Source of the DNA: Fusicatenibacter_A intestinipullorum
GTDB taxonomy: Bacteria > Bacillota > Negativicutes > Acidaminococcales > Acidaminococcaceae
Assembly (NCBI GenBank): GCA_019117495.1
Contig: DWZP01000028.1
Coordinates: forward strand, 8,834 to 72,833
Direction of reading: 5' to 3'
Length of the DNA: 64,000 nt
In this document: piece by piece, positions 15,763-23,932 of the stretch
Position numbering within the stretch: the first letter of the stretch is position 1
Layout: each line of letters starts with the position of its first letter
Translations under genes and position numbers: made by a program
Notes under the pieces: model-generated
The model's input: only the letters and a program-made list of their open reading frames with translations
The model's database searches: none
What the model was told of the DNA's origin: nothing

Positions 15763-17091
15763 CTATTCGTCCTCTTTTTTGCCGCGGATAATCATTGACA
15801 GCGGCGTGCCTTCAAAACCGAACGCTTCACGCAGTTTGTTTTCCAGATAACGCTGGTACGAAAAATGCATGATTTCCGGCTCGTTGACAAAAATAACAAA
15901 CGTAGGCGGCTTAATTTTAACCTGCGTTGCATACAAAATCTTCAAACGCTGGCCCTTTTCCGTCGGCGGCGGGTTAATTGCCACAGCGTCGGCAATAACC
16001 TGGTTCAGCACGCTGGTTGCCACGCGCATGGCGTTCTGTTCGGCAACGTAGTTAATAACCTCCGGCAGGCGGTGAATACGCTGCTTGGTAAGCGCCGATA
16101 CATACACAACAGGCGCATACTGCATAAAAATCAGCTCTTTGCGCAGGGTTTCGGTATAGCGCAGGGTTGAGTTTTCATCCTTTTCGTAGGCGTCCCACTT
16201 ATTAACAACAATTACAATGCCCTTGCCTGCTTCGTGCGCATAACCGGCAATTTTTTTGTCCTGCTCGGTAACGCCGTCCACAGCGTCAATAACCATCAGC
16301 ACCACGTCGCTGCGGTCAACGGCGCGCAGGCTGCGGATAATGCTGTACTTTTCAATCGGCTCGTCAATTTTGCCCTTGCGGCGCATACCGGCAGTATCAA
16401 TAAACAAATACTTCTGCCCGTTGCGCACAACCGGCGTGTCAATAGCGTCGCGCGTAGTGCCGGCAACGTCGCTTACAATGCTGCGCTCCTGCCCTACCAG
16501 CGAATTAAAAATAGAAGACTTGCCTACATTCGGGCGGCCGATAAGCGCAACCTTAATCTGGTCCTCGTCGTTGTCAAACACGCCCGCCTTATTCTGCGGA
16601 AACTTTGCCACAACGGCGTCCAAAAGGTCGCCAATGCCCAAATGGTTAGCCGCCGAAATCGGGAACGGCTCACCCAGGCCCAAATTGTAAAACTCATAAA
16701 CGTTAAGCTCCTGCTTGGGCGAATCGGCCTTGTTTACAGCCAGCACAATCGGCTTGCCGCTTTTACGCAGAATCCTGGCAACATCAGCGTCCTCCTGCAC
16801 AATGCCGCTGCGCGCATCGCACACAAACAAAATAACGTCTGCCTCTTTAATGGCAATTTCCGCCTGCTGGCGGATGGAAACAGCAATCGCGTCGCTGTTC
16901 ATAATCTCAATGCCGCCGGTATCAACCATCATAAACTGGTTGTCCAGCCAGTCGCCCTCGGCGTAAAGGCGGTCGCGCGTTACGCCCGGGGTGTCTTCAA
17001 CAATGGAAATGCGGCTGTTTGCAAAAATATTAAACAATGTCGATTTGCCGACATTAGGCCTGCCAACAATGGCAACTATCGGTTTACCCAC
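15763..17091 (-). CDS. der: ribosome-assembly GTPase Der (EngA)
   Basis: Double-domain GTPase needed for 50S subunit assembly. 442 residues: first G domain with GRPNVGKSTLFN (residues 10-21), DTGG and NKAD; second with GRPNVGKSSIFN (about 186), DTAGMRRKG and NKWD; then a KH-like C-terminal domain from about residue 350. The start codon is GTG at 17091, giving the expected MGKPIVAIVGRPNVGKS; GAGG lies about 10 nt upstream. Lies 17 bp after cobO in the same unit. Confidence 0.96.
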   Translation of the reverse strand: MGKPIVAIVGRPNVGKSTLFNIFANSRISIVEDTPGVTRDRLYAEGDWLDNQFMMVDTGGIEIMNSDAIAVSIRQQAEIAIKEADVILFVCDARSGIVQEDADVARILRKSGKPIVLAVNKADSPKQELNVYEFYNLGLGEPFPISAANHLGIGDLLDAVVAKFPQNKAGVFDNDEDQIKVALIGRPNVGKSSIFNSLVGQERSIVSDVAGTTRDAIDTPVVRNGQKYLFIDTAGMRRKGKIDEPIEKYSIIRSLRAVDRSDVVLMVIDAVDGVTEQDKKIAGYAHEAGKGIVIVVNKWDAYEKDENSTLRYTETLRKELIFMQYAPVVYVSALTKQRIHRLPEVINYVAEQNAMRVATSVLNQVIADAVAINPPPTEKGQRLKILYATQVKIKPPTFVIFVNEPEIMHFSYQRYLENKLREAFGFEGTPLSMIIRGKKEDE

Positions 17092-17108
17092 TCCACTAAC
17101 CTCACTCT

Positions 17109-17633
17109 CTAAAAATCTATGCCTGCCCGGGAACTTACCCCCAGATGGAAATAGTGCTTAACCTCCTGCATATCCGTTACCAGCCCGGCAGCATCACACA
17201 GCTTCTGCGGTGCGCCGCGCCCGGTGCAGATAATTTCGGCATAACCCTTATGCTCCTTCAAAAAATCAACCACTTCGTCCACCGGCAGCATGCCCGTCTG
17301 TAAAACAATGTTAATCTCGTCAAGTATTATTAAATCGGCTTCGCGGTTTAAAATAGCTTTTTTGGCTGTTTCCCAGCCGCTGCGCGCCAGGTCAAGGTCT
17401 ACCTGCGCCGGATTTTTAAAATTTACAAAAGCATCGCGCCCCACCTGCTTTAAAGTAAAGCCCGGCAAAAGATGCGCGCCGATTGCCTCACTGTAATTGG
17501 GGTCATCCTTTAAAAAGGCCAGCATCAACACACGCGCGCCGCGTGCGCACGCACGGAACGCCACCCCCAGCGCGGCACTGGTTTTGCCCTTGCCGTCGCC
17601 GGTATAAACCTGCAAAATACCGTAATCTTTCAT
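17109..17633 (-). CDS. cobO: cob(I)alamin adenosyltransferase, CobO/BtuR type
   Basis: Adds the 5'-deoxyadenosyl group to cob(I)alamin or corrinoid precursors to make the coenzyme form. 174 residues with the modified P-loop YTGDGKGKTSAALG at residues 10-23 and the conserved DLIILDEINIVLQTGMLP block. It is placed between the DUF512 gene (9 bp upstream) and der, apart from the cobamide operon at 54-58 kb. Adenosylcobalamin would serve enzymes such as methylmalonyl-CoA mutase, expected in succinate-using Negativicutes (inference). Confidence 0.92.
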   Translation of the reverse strand: MKDYGILQVYTGDGKGKTSAALGVAFRACARGARVLMLAFLKDDPNYSEAIGAHLLPGFTLKQVGRDAFVNFKNPAQVDLDLARSGWETAKKAILNREADLIILDEINIVLQTGMLPVDEVVDFLKEHKGYAEIICTGRGAPQKLCDAAGLVTDMQEVKHYFHLGVSSRAGIDF

Positions 17634-17642
17634 AACAACACC

Positions 17643-18923
17643 TTATCTTTGCAGTAGCTTGTACAAATCCCCTGCCGATGCAGCCCTGTGCACGGGCGCT
17701 CCGCAGGCGGCGCAAAACTCTGCGTAACTCATATCGTCAAGGAACAAATCATCGCTGTTTAAAACAACTTCCGGCAAAATAACACTCTCTGCGCCCTTAA
17801 CGGCGTTTAAAATATCATTGCCGCACAAAAGCCCGGTTACGTTAACCGTATTGCCAAAAAACTCGTTCTCCACCGCCAGCAGCTTGTGCTGCATGCCGGT
17901 TTTGGCGTTAAACTCCTCAACAAGCGGCTGCAAAACCTTATAAGCGCTTGTGCCAACAGGTATAACGCTATTTGTGCTGCCCTTAACCGGGGCAATTTTG
18001 CCTGCCTCCTGCCATTCTTCCATAAAGTTGCGGCTCAGGCCGATGCCGTTTTCCAGCTGCGGAAAACCGTCATACCACTCTGCTTCCGGCAGCGGCATGC
18101 CTGCCAGAATGTAAAACTCGTCACCAAGGTACACAAACGATTTGCCAAGGCTTTGGCGGCATTCCTTCTGCCAGTCCGTAACCATGGTTACAATTTCACG
18201 CGCTTCCTGCGGCGTAAACAGTCGCAGCGGCGTTAAATGCGCGCGGTTTTTGGTAAGCCCCACCGGCACCACGGCCATAGTTTCAACATTCGGTGCCAGC
18301 GCGCGCAAATCGGCATAAGTGCGTTTTAAAACCTCACCATCGTTATAGCCGGGGCAGCACACAATCTGCGTATGCACGGTAATACCGGCTTCAAACAGGC
18401 GGTGCAGCTTATCCATCAGCTCGCCCGCAAAGCGGTTTTTCATCATTGCGCAGCGCACTTCGGGGTCAGTAGCGTGTACGGAAACATACAGCGGCGACAT
18501 GTGCGTTTTAATAATGCGGTCAAAATCTTCGTCCTTCATATTAGTAAGGGTTATAAAATTGCCATACAAAAACGAAAGTCGGTAATCGTCATCACGCACA
18601 TAAAGCCCCTTGCGCATGCCGGGTATCATCTGGTCTACAAAGCAGAAAACGCATTTGTTGTAACAGGTTGTTACCTTGTCAAACACGGCGCTTTCAAACT
18701 CCAGCCCCAGGTCTTCATCTATATTTTTGGTTATCTGCACTTTGCGCTCATTGCCTGCGGCATCCAAAAGTGTAAGTTCCACTTCCTCATCCGCCAGCAA
18801 AAAACTTAAATCTATAATATCGCGCACGCTGCTGCCATTAACCGCAATAAGGCTTTCGCCCGCTTTAATGCCTGCGGCATCGGCAAGGCTGCCGCGTTTA
18901 ACGCTGCTTATTAATCCCTGCAT
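17643..18923 (-). CDS. DUF512 protein with PDZ domain and radical-SAM-like cysteine motif
   Basis: 426 residues. The N-terminal 60 residues form a PDZ-like domain (GSLADAAGIKAGESLIAVNG). A central region with the cysteine cluster CYNKCVFCFVDQMIPGMRKG suggests an Fe-S cluster of radical-SAM type, and a C-terminal DUF512 region follows (VPVGLTKNRAHLTPLRLFTP, VYLGDEFYILAG). The family is widespread next to der in Firmicutes, but its reaction is not known. First gene of the unit with cobO, der and plsY; AAAGGAG ribosome site and a promoter at 18975-19003. Confidence 0.88.
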   Translation of the reverse strand: MQGLISSVKRGSLADAAGIKAGESLIAVNGSSVRDIIDLSFLLADEEVELTLLDAAGNERKVQITKNIDEDLGLEFESAVFDKVTTCYNKCVFCFVDQMIPGMRKGLYVRDDDYRLSFLYGNFITLTNMKDEDFDRIIKTHMSPLYVSVHATDPEVRCAMMKNRFAGELMDKLHRLFEAGITVHTQIVCCPGYNDGEVLKRTYADLRALAPNVETMAVVPVGLTKNRAHLTPLRLFTPQEAREIVTMVTDWQKECRQSLGKSFVYLGDEFYILAGMPLPEAEWYDGFPQLENGIGLSRNFMEEWQEAGKIAPVKGSTNSVIPVGTSAYKVLQPLVEEFNAKTGMQHKLLAVENEFFGNTVNVTGLLCGNDILNAVKGAESVILPEVVLNSDDLFLDDMSYAEFCAACGAPVHRAASAGDLYKLLQR

Positions 18924-18974
18924 AAAAACTCCTTTATATAAAACACTCTTTTAAAACATACTTTGTTAGTTTAT

Positions 18975-19003
18975 ATTATACCGTTAAATATGTCAAATTG
19001 CAA
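18975..19003 (-). promoter_or_regulatory. promoter of the DUF512-cobO-der-plsY unit
   Basis: On the minus strand TTGCAA (19003-18998), a 17-bp spacer and TATAAT (18980-18975), about 50 bp before the first start codon. A second possible -35 (TTGACA) lies closer but is badly spaced. Confidence 0.65.
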
Positions 19004-19690
19004 AATGATGGAATTGAGTTTTATTTTTTGGGTTTTGCTTTTAATTTTCTTTTAATCCTTTGTATGTAGGTTTTATGTTTTAATTTTCTTTTTTATTCAT
19101 GTTCATTTTAATTTACGTTTCATCCTTATATGTAGTTTTTATACTTCGATTTTCTTTTTTTACTCATCTTACTTCTTTATAACTAAAGAAGTAAGCAAGA
19201 AAGTTTTGCTCCTCAAAAAACTTAACGGCTCAATATTAAATCAGTTTGCCACTTGCAGCGCCTGCGGAACTCGTTTGCTGCGCAAACTCAAACATCCTCG
19301 GCTATTGCTGCAAGTGCCTTTTTATTTTAAGCTTTCGCCTGTTTTTTGAAAGTCGCCTTTTGACATAACTCGTACTTTTATAGCTTGATTTTGTATATTA
19401 TGCTCTTAAATCGTATTTTATGACTATTCCTTATAAAAAATATATGCAACCTACGATAACATTGCTGTTTTTTATAAAAATTTACCAAAGTATGAATTTA
19501 AGCAAAGCCGCTCACCTAAATTCAACATATTAAAAGTACGGGTCACATCAAATCGCGGCATTAAAAATTTAGCGGTATTTACTGAAAAGCAATAAAATTT
19601 TCCCGGTGTTTGAGCGAAGCGAGTTCCGCGGAAAATTTTATTGCTTTCGACGTGCCACGTTTAAATTTTTTCAGCCGCGTGAGTTTTCTT
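19004..19690. repeat. gene-free AT-rich gap packed with inverted and degenerate repeats
   Basis: No credible gene is seen. About 19050-19165 holds two degenerate units of roughly 75 bp (GTATGTAGGTTTTATGTTTT / ATATGTAGTTTTTATACTTC). Inverted repeats follow: 12-bp perfect arms at 19168-19179/19184-19195, 10-bp perfect arms at 19250-19259/19307-19316, and 18-bp perfect arms at 19586-19603/19630-19647. The last has weaker outer pairing out to about 19554-19680. The loops of the last two share a core (TGTTTGAG...CGAGTTCCGC) in opposite orientation, so they belong to one family. Confidence 0.7.
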
Positions 19691-19790
19691 TGGCTGAATC
19701 GCCAATTAGAAACGAGCTTTAAGCGAAGTTTATAATTGTGCCAGTGAAGCCAGGCAAATTTTACGACCGAACAGGAAGTAAAATTTACCC
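19691..19790 (+). repeat. dispersed structured repeat, copy 1
   Basis: About 100 bp with conserved blocks GAATCGCCA-TTAG, ATTGTGCCAG and a stem AAATTTTAC/GTAAAATTT (19756-19764, 19778-19786) around a 13-nt loop. Two other copies are at 22808-22905 (same strand) and 59134-59236 (opposite strand). The stem bases covary between copies. Confidence 0.75.
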
Positions 19791-20003
19791 TCCAAAACTT
19801 CTTTGGTTACAAAGAATGAACATAAGTAATAAAAAGAAATAAAAATTGATAACGTATAATCAAAGACGAAAACAAAATTAAAAGTAATATGAATAAAAAC
19901 GTAAATTAAAATATAATAACCTAAATTCAAAGACGCATCCAAATAAAATAACAAAACATTCACTTAAATTGCCCTCAAACTTTACATAAATCAATCTGTT
20001 TTA

Positions 20004-20032
20004 TATACAAACATCTCCGTCAATGATATAAT
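20004..20032 (+). promoter_or_regulatory. promoter of the autotransporter gene
   Basis: TATACA (20004-20009), a 17-bp spacer and consensus TATAAT (20027-20032). The leader of about 98 nt contains a G7 run (20057-20063). Confidence 0.55.
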
Positions 20033-20090
20033 TAAGAAAAACAAAAGAGTCCGCGCGGGGGGGAATTGCGTACCTGTAATTTCTCTCCGT

Positions 20091-20133
20091 AAATCTCCTC
20101 CCGTAACAAATAAGCAAGTATGGAAGGAGATTT
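20091..20133 (+). promoter_or_regulatory. ribosome-site-sequestering hairpin in the autotransporter leader
   Basis: AAATCTCCT (20091-20099) is perfectly complementary to AGGAGATTT (20125-20133), which holds the ribosome site just before the ATG at 20137. The 9-bp stem would hide the site unless opened by temperature, a protein or an RNA. Confidence 0.5.
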
Positions 20134-20136
20134 TTT

Positions 20137-22809
20137 ATGCGTAAAACTATAAAAAACAAGATTTTAATATCAATTTTGGCAATGAGTTCTGTCAATTTAT
20201 TTGCTTCGGCAGAAGTTTTTGCCGTTGATGTAACCGTTGATAATAATATTGTTACCAGCCATAACAATAAAACTATAGCAACTGATTCTGATTTTTACGG
20301 TTACGATGATTATACAAATAAAACTTATATCAACAATAACATAACCGTTTCAAACAGCACGTTAAGAAATTTTTACGGTATTAGTTTACCGGACAATGCG
20401 TATGAGCAAACACGTAGTTTAACTAATAATAATATTACTATTAACGGTTCAACAATTAACGGTAATATTACCGGCAATAGTGTACGCTGCACAAGGCCAT
20501 CGGCTACCCATTCAACACTTACACTTAAAGATACTACAGTTTACGGTAAGGAGGTTGTCGGGGCAGATTTATCATCTTATGGTGAAAATATAACGGTAAA
20601 TAACATTAAAATTGTTTTAGAAGGCAACACAAAAATAAACAATGCTGATGTAATATTATTTAGAAGGTCAACTTGGGCACACCGTTCTGTTTATATGAGT
20701 GATTGTGAAATTATCTTACGAGACAATGCAGATGTTTCCACATCAAATTTATATGCTTTTACGAGTACAACTAATATACCTCCAGAAAGCCTTTCCTCAT
20801 ATAAACCAATTACACCTAAAAATACAACTTTAACGCTTGACGGATGGAGCGGCAGTGTAAACAGCCTGCATGATTTTAACAGCATACAATTTAAAAATAT
20901 TAAAGGCAATACTAGTTTAACAGCTAATACCGTAACAGGGATGAATGATACTCAGATAATTATTTCGTCAGTAGATATAACTAACTTAGGCAATGTTAAA
21001 GATTATACTTTTGGTACTATAACTTTAAATAATACTATAACTGATGCTATTAACGATTTTCCAAACAAAATTGATACAACCACTTTAAACGGGTGGAATT
21101 TTAATGATAATGAAACAAACGGAATTTACGCAGGTTACGTTAATGCCACAACAACAACTAATGATAATACTATTACAATTACCGGCGATATTGAAAAATC
21201 AGTTTTAACAGGCGTATTTATTGATGAAAACGGTGCACACTATAATAGCAATCAAAGCGCAAATGACCACACTTTAACCATTGACAACAACTTTAAAACC
21301 AACGCCGCAACCGTAGCAGGCGCTTATGCGGCAGGAAGTGAAACTGCCGAAAACGGCGTTATCAACATCACTGGCGGCACAACTGATTGGGAAGGCATTG
21401 TTTACGCAGGTTACAGCGAAAACGGCAATGCAAGCGGCAATACCATTAATGTTGCGGCTGATACCATCGCCAGCAAAATGACTTTAAGCGGTACTTATAA
21501 CACCGGCAGCGATAATGTTCTTAATCTGGCAGGCAATGCCACGTTTAAAGCCATCAATAATTTTGACGCTATTAATTTTGATAAAATCGACTGGATTAAC
21601 GGCGGTACGGTTTTAAGCATTACTAATAACAGTGAAGAAAAAGCGCTTGCCAACACAAATATCAACATTAACAGCCTTAATTTTGCAGGTGGTGCAGAAC
21701 TTAATGCCGGTGAAAGTATGACCATTATCAGCAATAACAATTCAGGTAAAAATTTAGGTATTGGCACAGGTAAAGTTGACGCTTTAAGTAACTTTACAGC
21801 AGGCGTGGCAATTGAAGGAACCGGAACGGCAGAAGTCGCCTCTGACGGAAACAGCGTTAAATACACTTTAACTAAAGTTAAAAATACTGACCAAATCGAC
21901 CTCGTTGCCGAAAACCGCGCCGTTGCGGCAGCCTTTATCAACCAGGGTACGGATTTAATCAGCGATAGCCTTGATACCATCAGCCGCGACAGCAATTACG
22001 GCGTTAAAACCTTTGCCGCCGTGCACGGCAACCGCAGCAAATACGATGTGAACAGCGATATTAAAATTAACGGCTGGAGCACGATTGTTGGCGTGGGCAA
22101 TGCCGATAAGTTCGATAACGGCAGCGAGTTCAGCTGGGGCGTGTTCTATGAAAACGGCAGCGGCAATTACCGCACCTATAACGAGTTTAACAATGAGTTC
22201 TTCCGCGGTGACGGCAGCCTTGTCTACAACGGTGGCGGCGTTGCGGCACGCTACGAAAATAAAAACGGTGTTTATACAGAAGGTTCACTCCGCGCCGGTA
22301 TGCTAAAGAGCGATATGGATAATGCTTTGCGCGACGATGCAGGCAATTTTTACGGTTACGAAAGTGAAAGTGCTTACTACGGTGCGCACATTGGCGTTGG
22401 CAAAATTATCAGCCTCAGCGAAAGCAGCGAACTCGATATATACGGCAAGTTCTTCCACACCTACACCGAAGGCGACAGCTTTAAGGTTGCTAATGACGAG
22501 TTTGAGTTTGACAGCATTAACAGCGACCGCCTGCGCATAGGCGCACGCATTACCAGCAATAAGGAAAACAAGTTCAGCACTTACTATGGCTTGGCTTATG
22601 AATACGAGTTTAACGGCGACGCTGATATGACGGCACAGGGGCTTAAAGCGCCTACACAGAGCTTGCAGGGCAGCAGCGTAATGGCAGAAGTTGGCTTTAA
22701 CTACCAGCCTACTCCCACCAGCCCGTGGAGCTTTGACCTTAATATGCGCGGCTACGCAGGCGAACGCCAGGGCGGCAGCTTTAACGTACAGGCAACGTAT
22801 ACTTTCTAG
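20137..22809 (+). CDS. autotransporter (type Va secretion) with beta-solenoid-like passenger
   Basis: 890 residues. A signal peptide covers about 1-30 (MRKTIKNKILISILAMSSVN then LFASAEVFA). The passenger, about 31-600, is rich in Asn, Thr, Ile and Gly, with many short repeats of the kind NNITV-NST and TLTIDNN typical of right-handed beta-helices. The C-terminal autotransporter beta-barrel (about 620-890) starts near NYGVKTFAAVHGNRSKYDV and ends in the outer-membrane signature with terminal Phe (FNVQATYTF). This requires an outer membrane. No protease triad or adhesin motif is recognised, so the ligand or role is unknown. The 5' half is more AT-rich than the barrel part. It is flanked by two direct copies of the dispersed repeat. 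Confidence 0.92.
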   Translation: MRKTIKNKILISILAMSSVNLFASAEVFAVDVTVDNNIVTSHNNKTIATDSDFYGYDDYTNKTYINNNITVSNSTLRNFYGISLPDNAYEQTRSLTNNNITINGSTINGNITGNSVRCTRPSATHSTLTLKDTTVYGKEVVGADLSSYGENITVNNIKIVLEGNTKINNADVILFRRSTWAHRSVYMSDCEIILRDNADVSTSNLYAFTSTTNIPPESLSSYKPITPKNTTLTLDGWSGSVNSLHDFNSIQFKNIKGNTSLTANTVTGMNDTQIIISSVDITNLGNVKDYTFGTITLNNTITDAINDFPNKIDTTTLNGWNFNDNETNGIYAGYVNATTTTNDNTITITGDIEKSVLTGVFIDENGAHYNSNQSANDHTLTIDNNFKTNAATVAGAYAAGSETAENGVINITGGTTDWEGIVYAGYSENGNASGNTINVAADTIASKMTLSGTYNTGSDNVLNLAGNATFKAINNFDAINFDKIDWINGGTVLSITNNSEEKALANTNININSLNFAGGAELNAGESMTIISNNNSGKNLGIGTGKVDALSNFTAGVAIEGTGTAEVASDGNSVKYTLTKVKNTDQIDLVAENRAVAAAFINQGTDLISDSLDTISRDSNYGVKTFAAVHGNRSKYDVNSDIKINGWSTIVGVGNADKFDNGSEFSWGVFYENGSGNYRTYNEFNNEFFRGDGSLVYNGGGVAARYENKNGVYTEGSLRAGMLKSDMDNALRDDAGNFYGYESESAYYGAHIGVGKIISLSESSELDIYGKFFHTYTEGDSFKVANDEFEFDSINSDRLRIGARITSNKENKFSTYYGLAYEYEFNGDADMTAQGLKAPTQSLQGSSVMAEVGFNYQPTPTSPWSFDLNMRGYAGERQGGSFNVQATYTF

Positions 22810-22905
22810 CCGAATCGCCATTTAGTAACGAGCCGAAGGCGAAGTTAATAATTGTGCCAGTGAGGCTATGCAAATTTTGCAAGCGGATAGCGAGCAAAAT
22901 TTACG
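22808..22905 (+). repeat. dispersed structured repeat, copy 2
   Basis: Begins at the autotransporter stop codon. It keeps GAATCGCCATTTAG, ATTGTGCCAG and the stem AAATTTTGC/GCAAAATTT (22872-22880, 22894-22902) around a 13-nt loop. With copy 1 it brackets the autotransporter gene in direct orientation. Confidence 0.75.
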
Positions 22906-22928
22906 AACCTTAATTTAAAAATAAATAA

Positions 22929-22975
22929 AGCAGCAACTGCCAAAGGTCATACACCTTTCAGCGGTTGCTGCTTTT
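22929..22975 (+). terminator. intrinsic terminator of the autotransporter gene
   Basis: Long hairpin: AGCAGCAAC (22929-22937) pairs with GTTGCTGCT (22964-22972), with an inner AAAGGT/ACCTTT stem, followed by TTT. The run of T is short, so it may be only partly efficient. Confidence 0.6.
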
Positions 22976-23005
22976 GTAGTTATACCATAGTGTAACACAA
23001 TTTAA

Positions 23006-23034
23006 TTGACAGGAATTTATTTTTCAGGCATAAT
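23006..23034 (+). promoter_or_regulatory. promoter of the 29-codon peptide gene
   Basis: Consensus TTGACA (23006-23011), a 17-bp spacer and CATAAT (23029-23034). The predicted RNA starts at or close to G23041. Confidence 0.75.
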
Positions 23035-23040
23035 ATAAAA

Positions 23041-23069
23041 GCTGTGACTCTTTCCAGCAGGAAGGAGGT
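23041..23069 (+). promoter_or_regulatory. self-sequestering leader of the 29-codon peptide mRNA
   Basis: The predicted 5' end GCTGTGA (23041-23047) is perfectly complementary to TCACAGC (23165-23171), directly after the stop codon, giving a long-distance 5'-3' clamp. Next to it, CTCTTTCC (23048-23055) pairs with GGAAGGAG (23060-23067) around AGCA, hiding the ribosome site. Confidence 0.6.
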
Positions 23070-23074
23070 GCAAT

Positions 23075-23164
23075 ATGTCCGATGAGGCTATAGCTTTCAT
23101 AATATCTGTCATAGCAGGTATAGCTGCCAATTATATCTGCAAGTGGCTGGACAGATATTTATAA
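23075..23164 (+). CDS. 29-residue hydrophobic peptide, putative type I toxin (second family)
   Basis: A 29-residue peptide read from ATG 23075, with GGAAGGAGG 6-7 nt upstream. It has an acidic start (MSDE), one membrane span (AIAFIISVIAGIAANYI) and a basic, aromatic tail (CKWLDRYL). It has its own consensus promoter and strong terminator, making an independent RNA of about 170 nt. The mRNA can hide its ribosome site and pair its 5' end with a site after the stop, both known features of type I toxin mRNAs. It is unrelated in sequence to the peptides at 3081 and 40921. I see no clear antisense promoter here, so the antitoxin is not identified. Without experiment, a small regulatory membrane peptide remains possible. 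Confidence 0.65.
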   Translation: MSDEAIAFIISVIAGIAANYICKWLDRYL

Positions 23165-23179
23165 TCACAGCCAGCACAT

Positions 23180-23212
23180 AAAAAACCGGGAGCTGCCACT
23201 CCCGGTTTTTTG
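23180..23212 (+). terminator. intrinsic terminator of the 29-codon peptide gene
   Basis: ACCGGGAG (23185-23192) and CTCCCGGT (23199-23206) form a perfect 8-bp stem followed by TTTTT. Preceding A residues make it partly bidirectional. Confidence 0.9.
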
Positions 23213-23349
23213 TTTGTGCACTATGTTTCGATGAGGCTGCACATTAGCTTTTTACATACCAATTATAACATGCTTAATCTGCAAAAGCAAATTTTTATAT
23301 TAAAACTCTTTTGCGTAATTATAAATTTTATAATCGGCTCTCAGTTAAG

Positions 23350-23907
23350 TTACGCGCGGGAAATGTATTCACCGGTACGGGTATCAATGTTGAGTACGTC
23401 GCCTTCGTTAATGAACAGAGGTACTTTAACAACATAGCCGGTGTCCATGGTTGCGGGTTTGCTGCCGCCGGTAGCCGTATCGCCGCGGATGCCCGGGTCG
23501 GTTTTAACAACAGTCAGTTCAACGGTGTTCGGCAGGTCAACGCCGATAACGCGGCCGTTGTAAATCATGATTTTGGCATCCATGTTTTCTTTAAGGAAGT
23601 TGATGGCATTGCCAAGCTGTTCTTTGGTAAGTTCGGACTGTTCGTAGGTTTCGTTGTCCATAAATACATAGTTGCCGTCGGATTCATACAGATACTGCAT
23701 TGCGCGGCGGTCGATATGTGCTTTCGGCAGACGTTCGCCTGCGTTGAAGGTGCGTTCTACAACGGCACCGGTGCACATGTTGCGCATTTTAGCACGTACA
23801 AAAGCTGCGCCTTTGCCCGGTTTTACATGCTGGAATTCTACAACCTGCCATGCGTCGCCATCGATGGTAACAGTTACGTTGGTTTTAAATTCGTTGGTTG
23901 AAATCAT
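23350..23907 (-). CDS. efp: elongation factor P
   Basis: Ribosome-binding factor that relieves stalling at proline runs. 185 residues with three beta-barrel domains. Domain I carries the loop lysine in VKPGKGAAFVRAKMRN near residue 34, the site of post-translational modification in many bacteria. C-terminal signature GDVLNIDTRTGEYISRA. ATG at 23907 follows AGGAGGAG. It lies 25 bp after pepP, a common Firmicutes pair. Confidence 0.96.
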   Translation of the reverse strand: MISTNEFKTNVTVTIDGDAWQVVEFQHVKPGKGAAFVRAKMRNMCTGAVVERTFNAGERLPKAHIDRRAMQYLYESDGNYVFMDNETYEQSELTKEQLGNAINFLKENMDAKIMIYNGRVIGVDLPNTVELTVVKTDPGIRGDTATGGSKPATMDTGYVVKVPLFINEGDVLNIDTRTGEYISRA

Positions 23908-23932
23908 AAATGCTCCTCCTGTTTATTTAAAA

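Noticed and set aside
19730..19963. 77-codon hydrophobic reading frame on the minus strand
   Set aside because: It lies partly inside repeat copy 1 and otherwise in AT-rich sequence; composition (Phe, Tyr, Ile, Leu) is what such DNA gives by chance and no ribosome site is seen.
18960..20130. CRISPR array
   Set aside because: The repeats are palindromic or degenerate, without regular spacing or constant repeat length; no cas gene is present in the window.
20137..22809. adhesin or protease assignment for the autotransporter
   Set aside because: No catalytic triad, RGD or known adhesin repeat is seen; only the secretion type can be supported.
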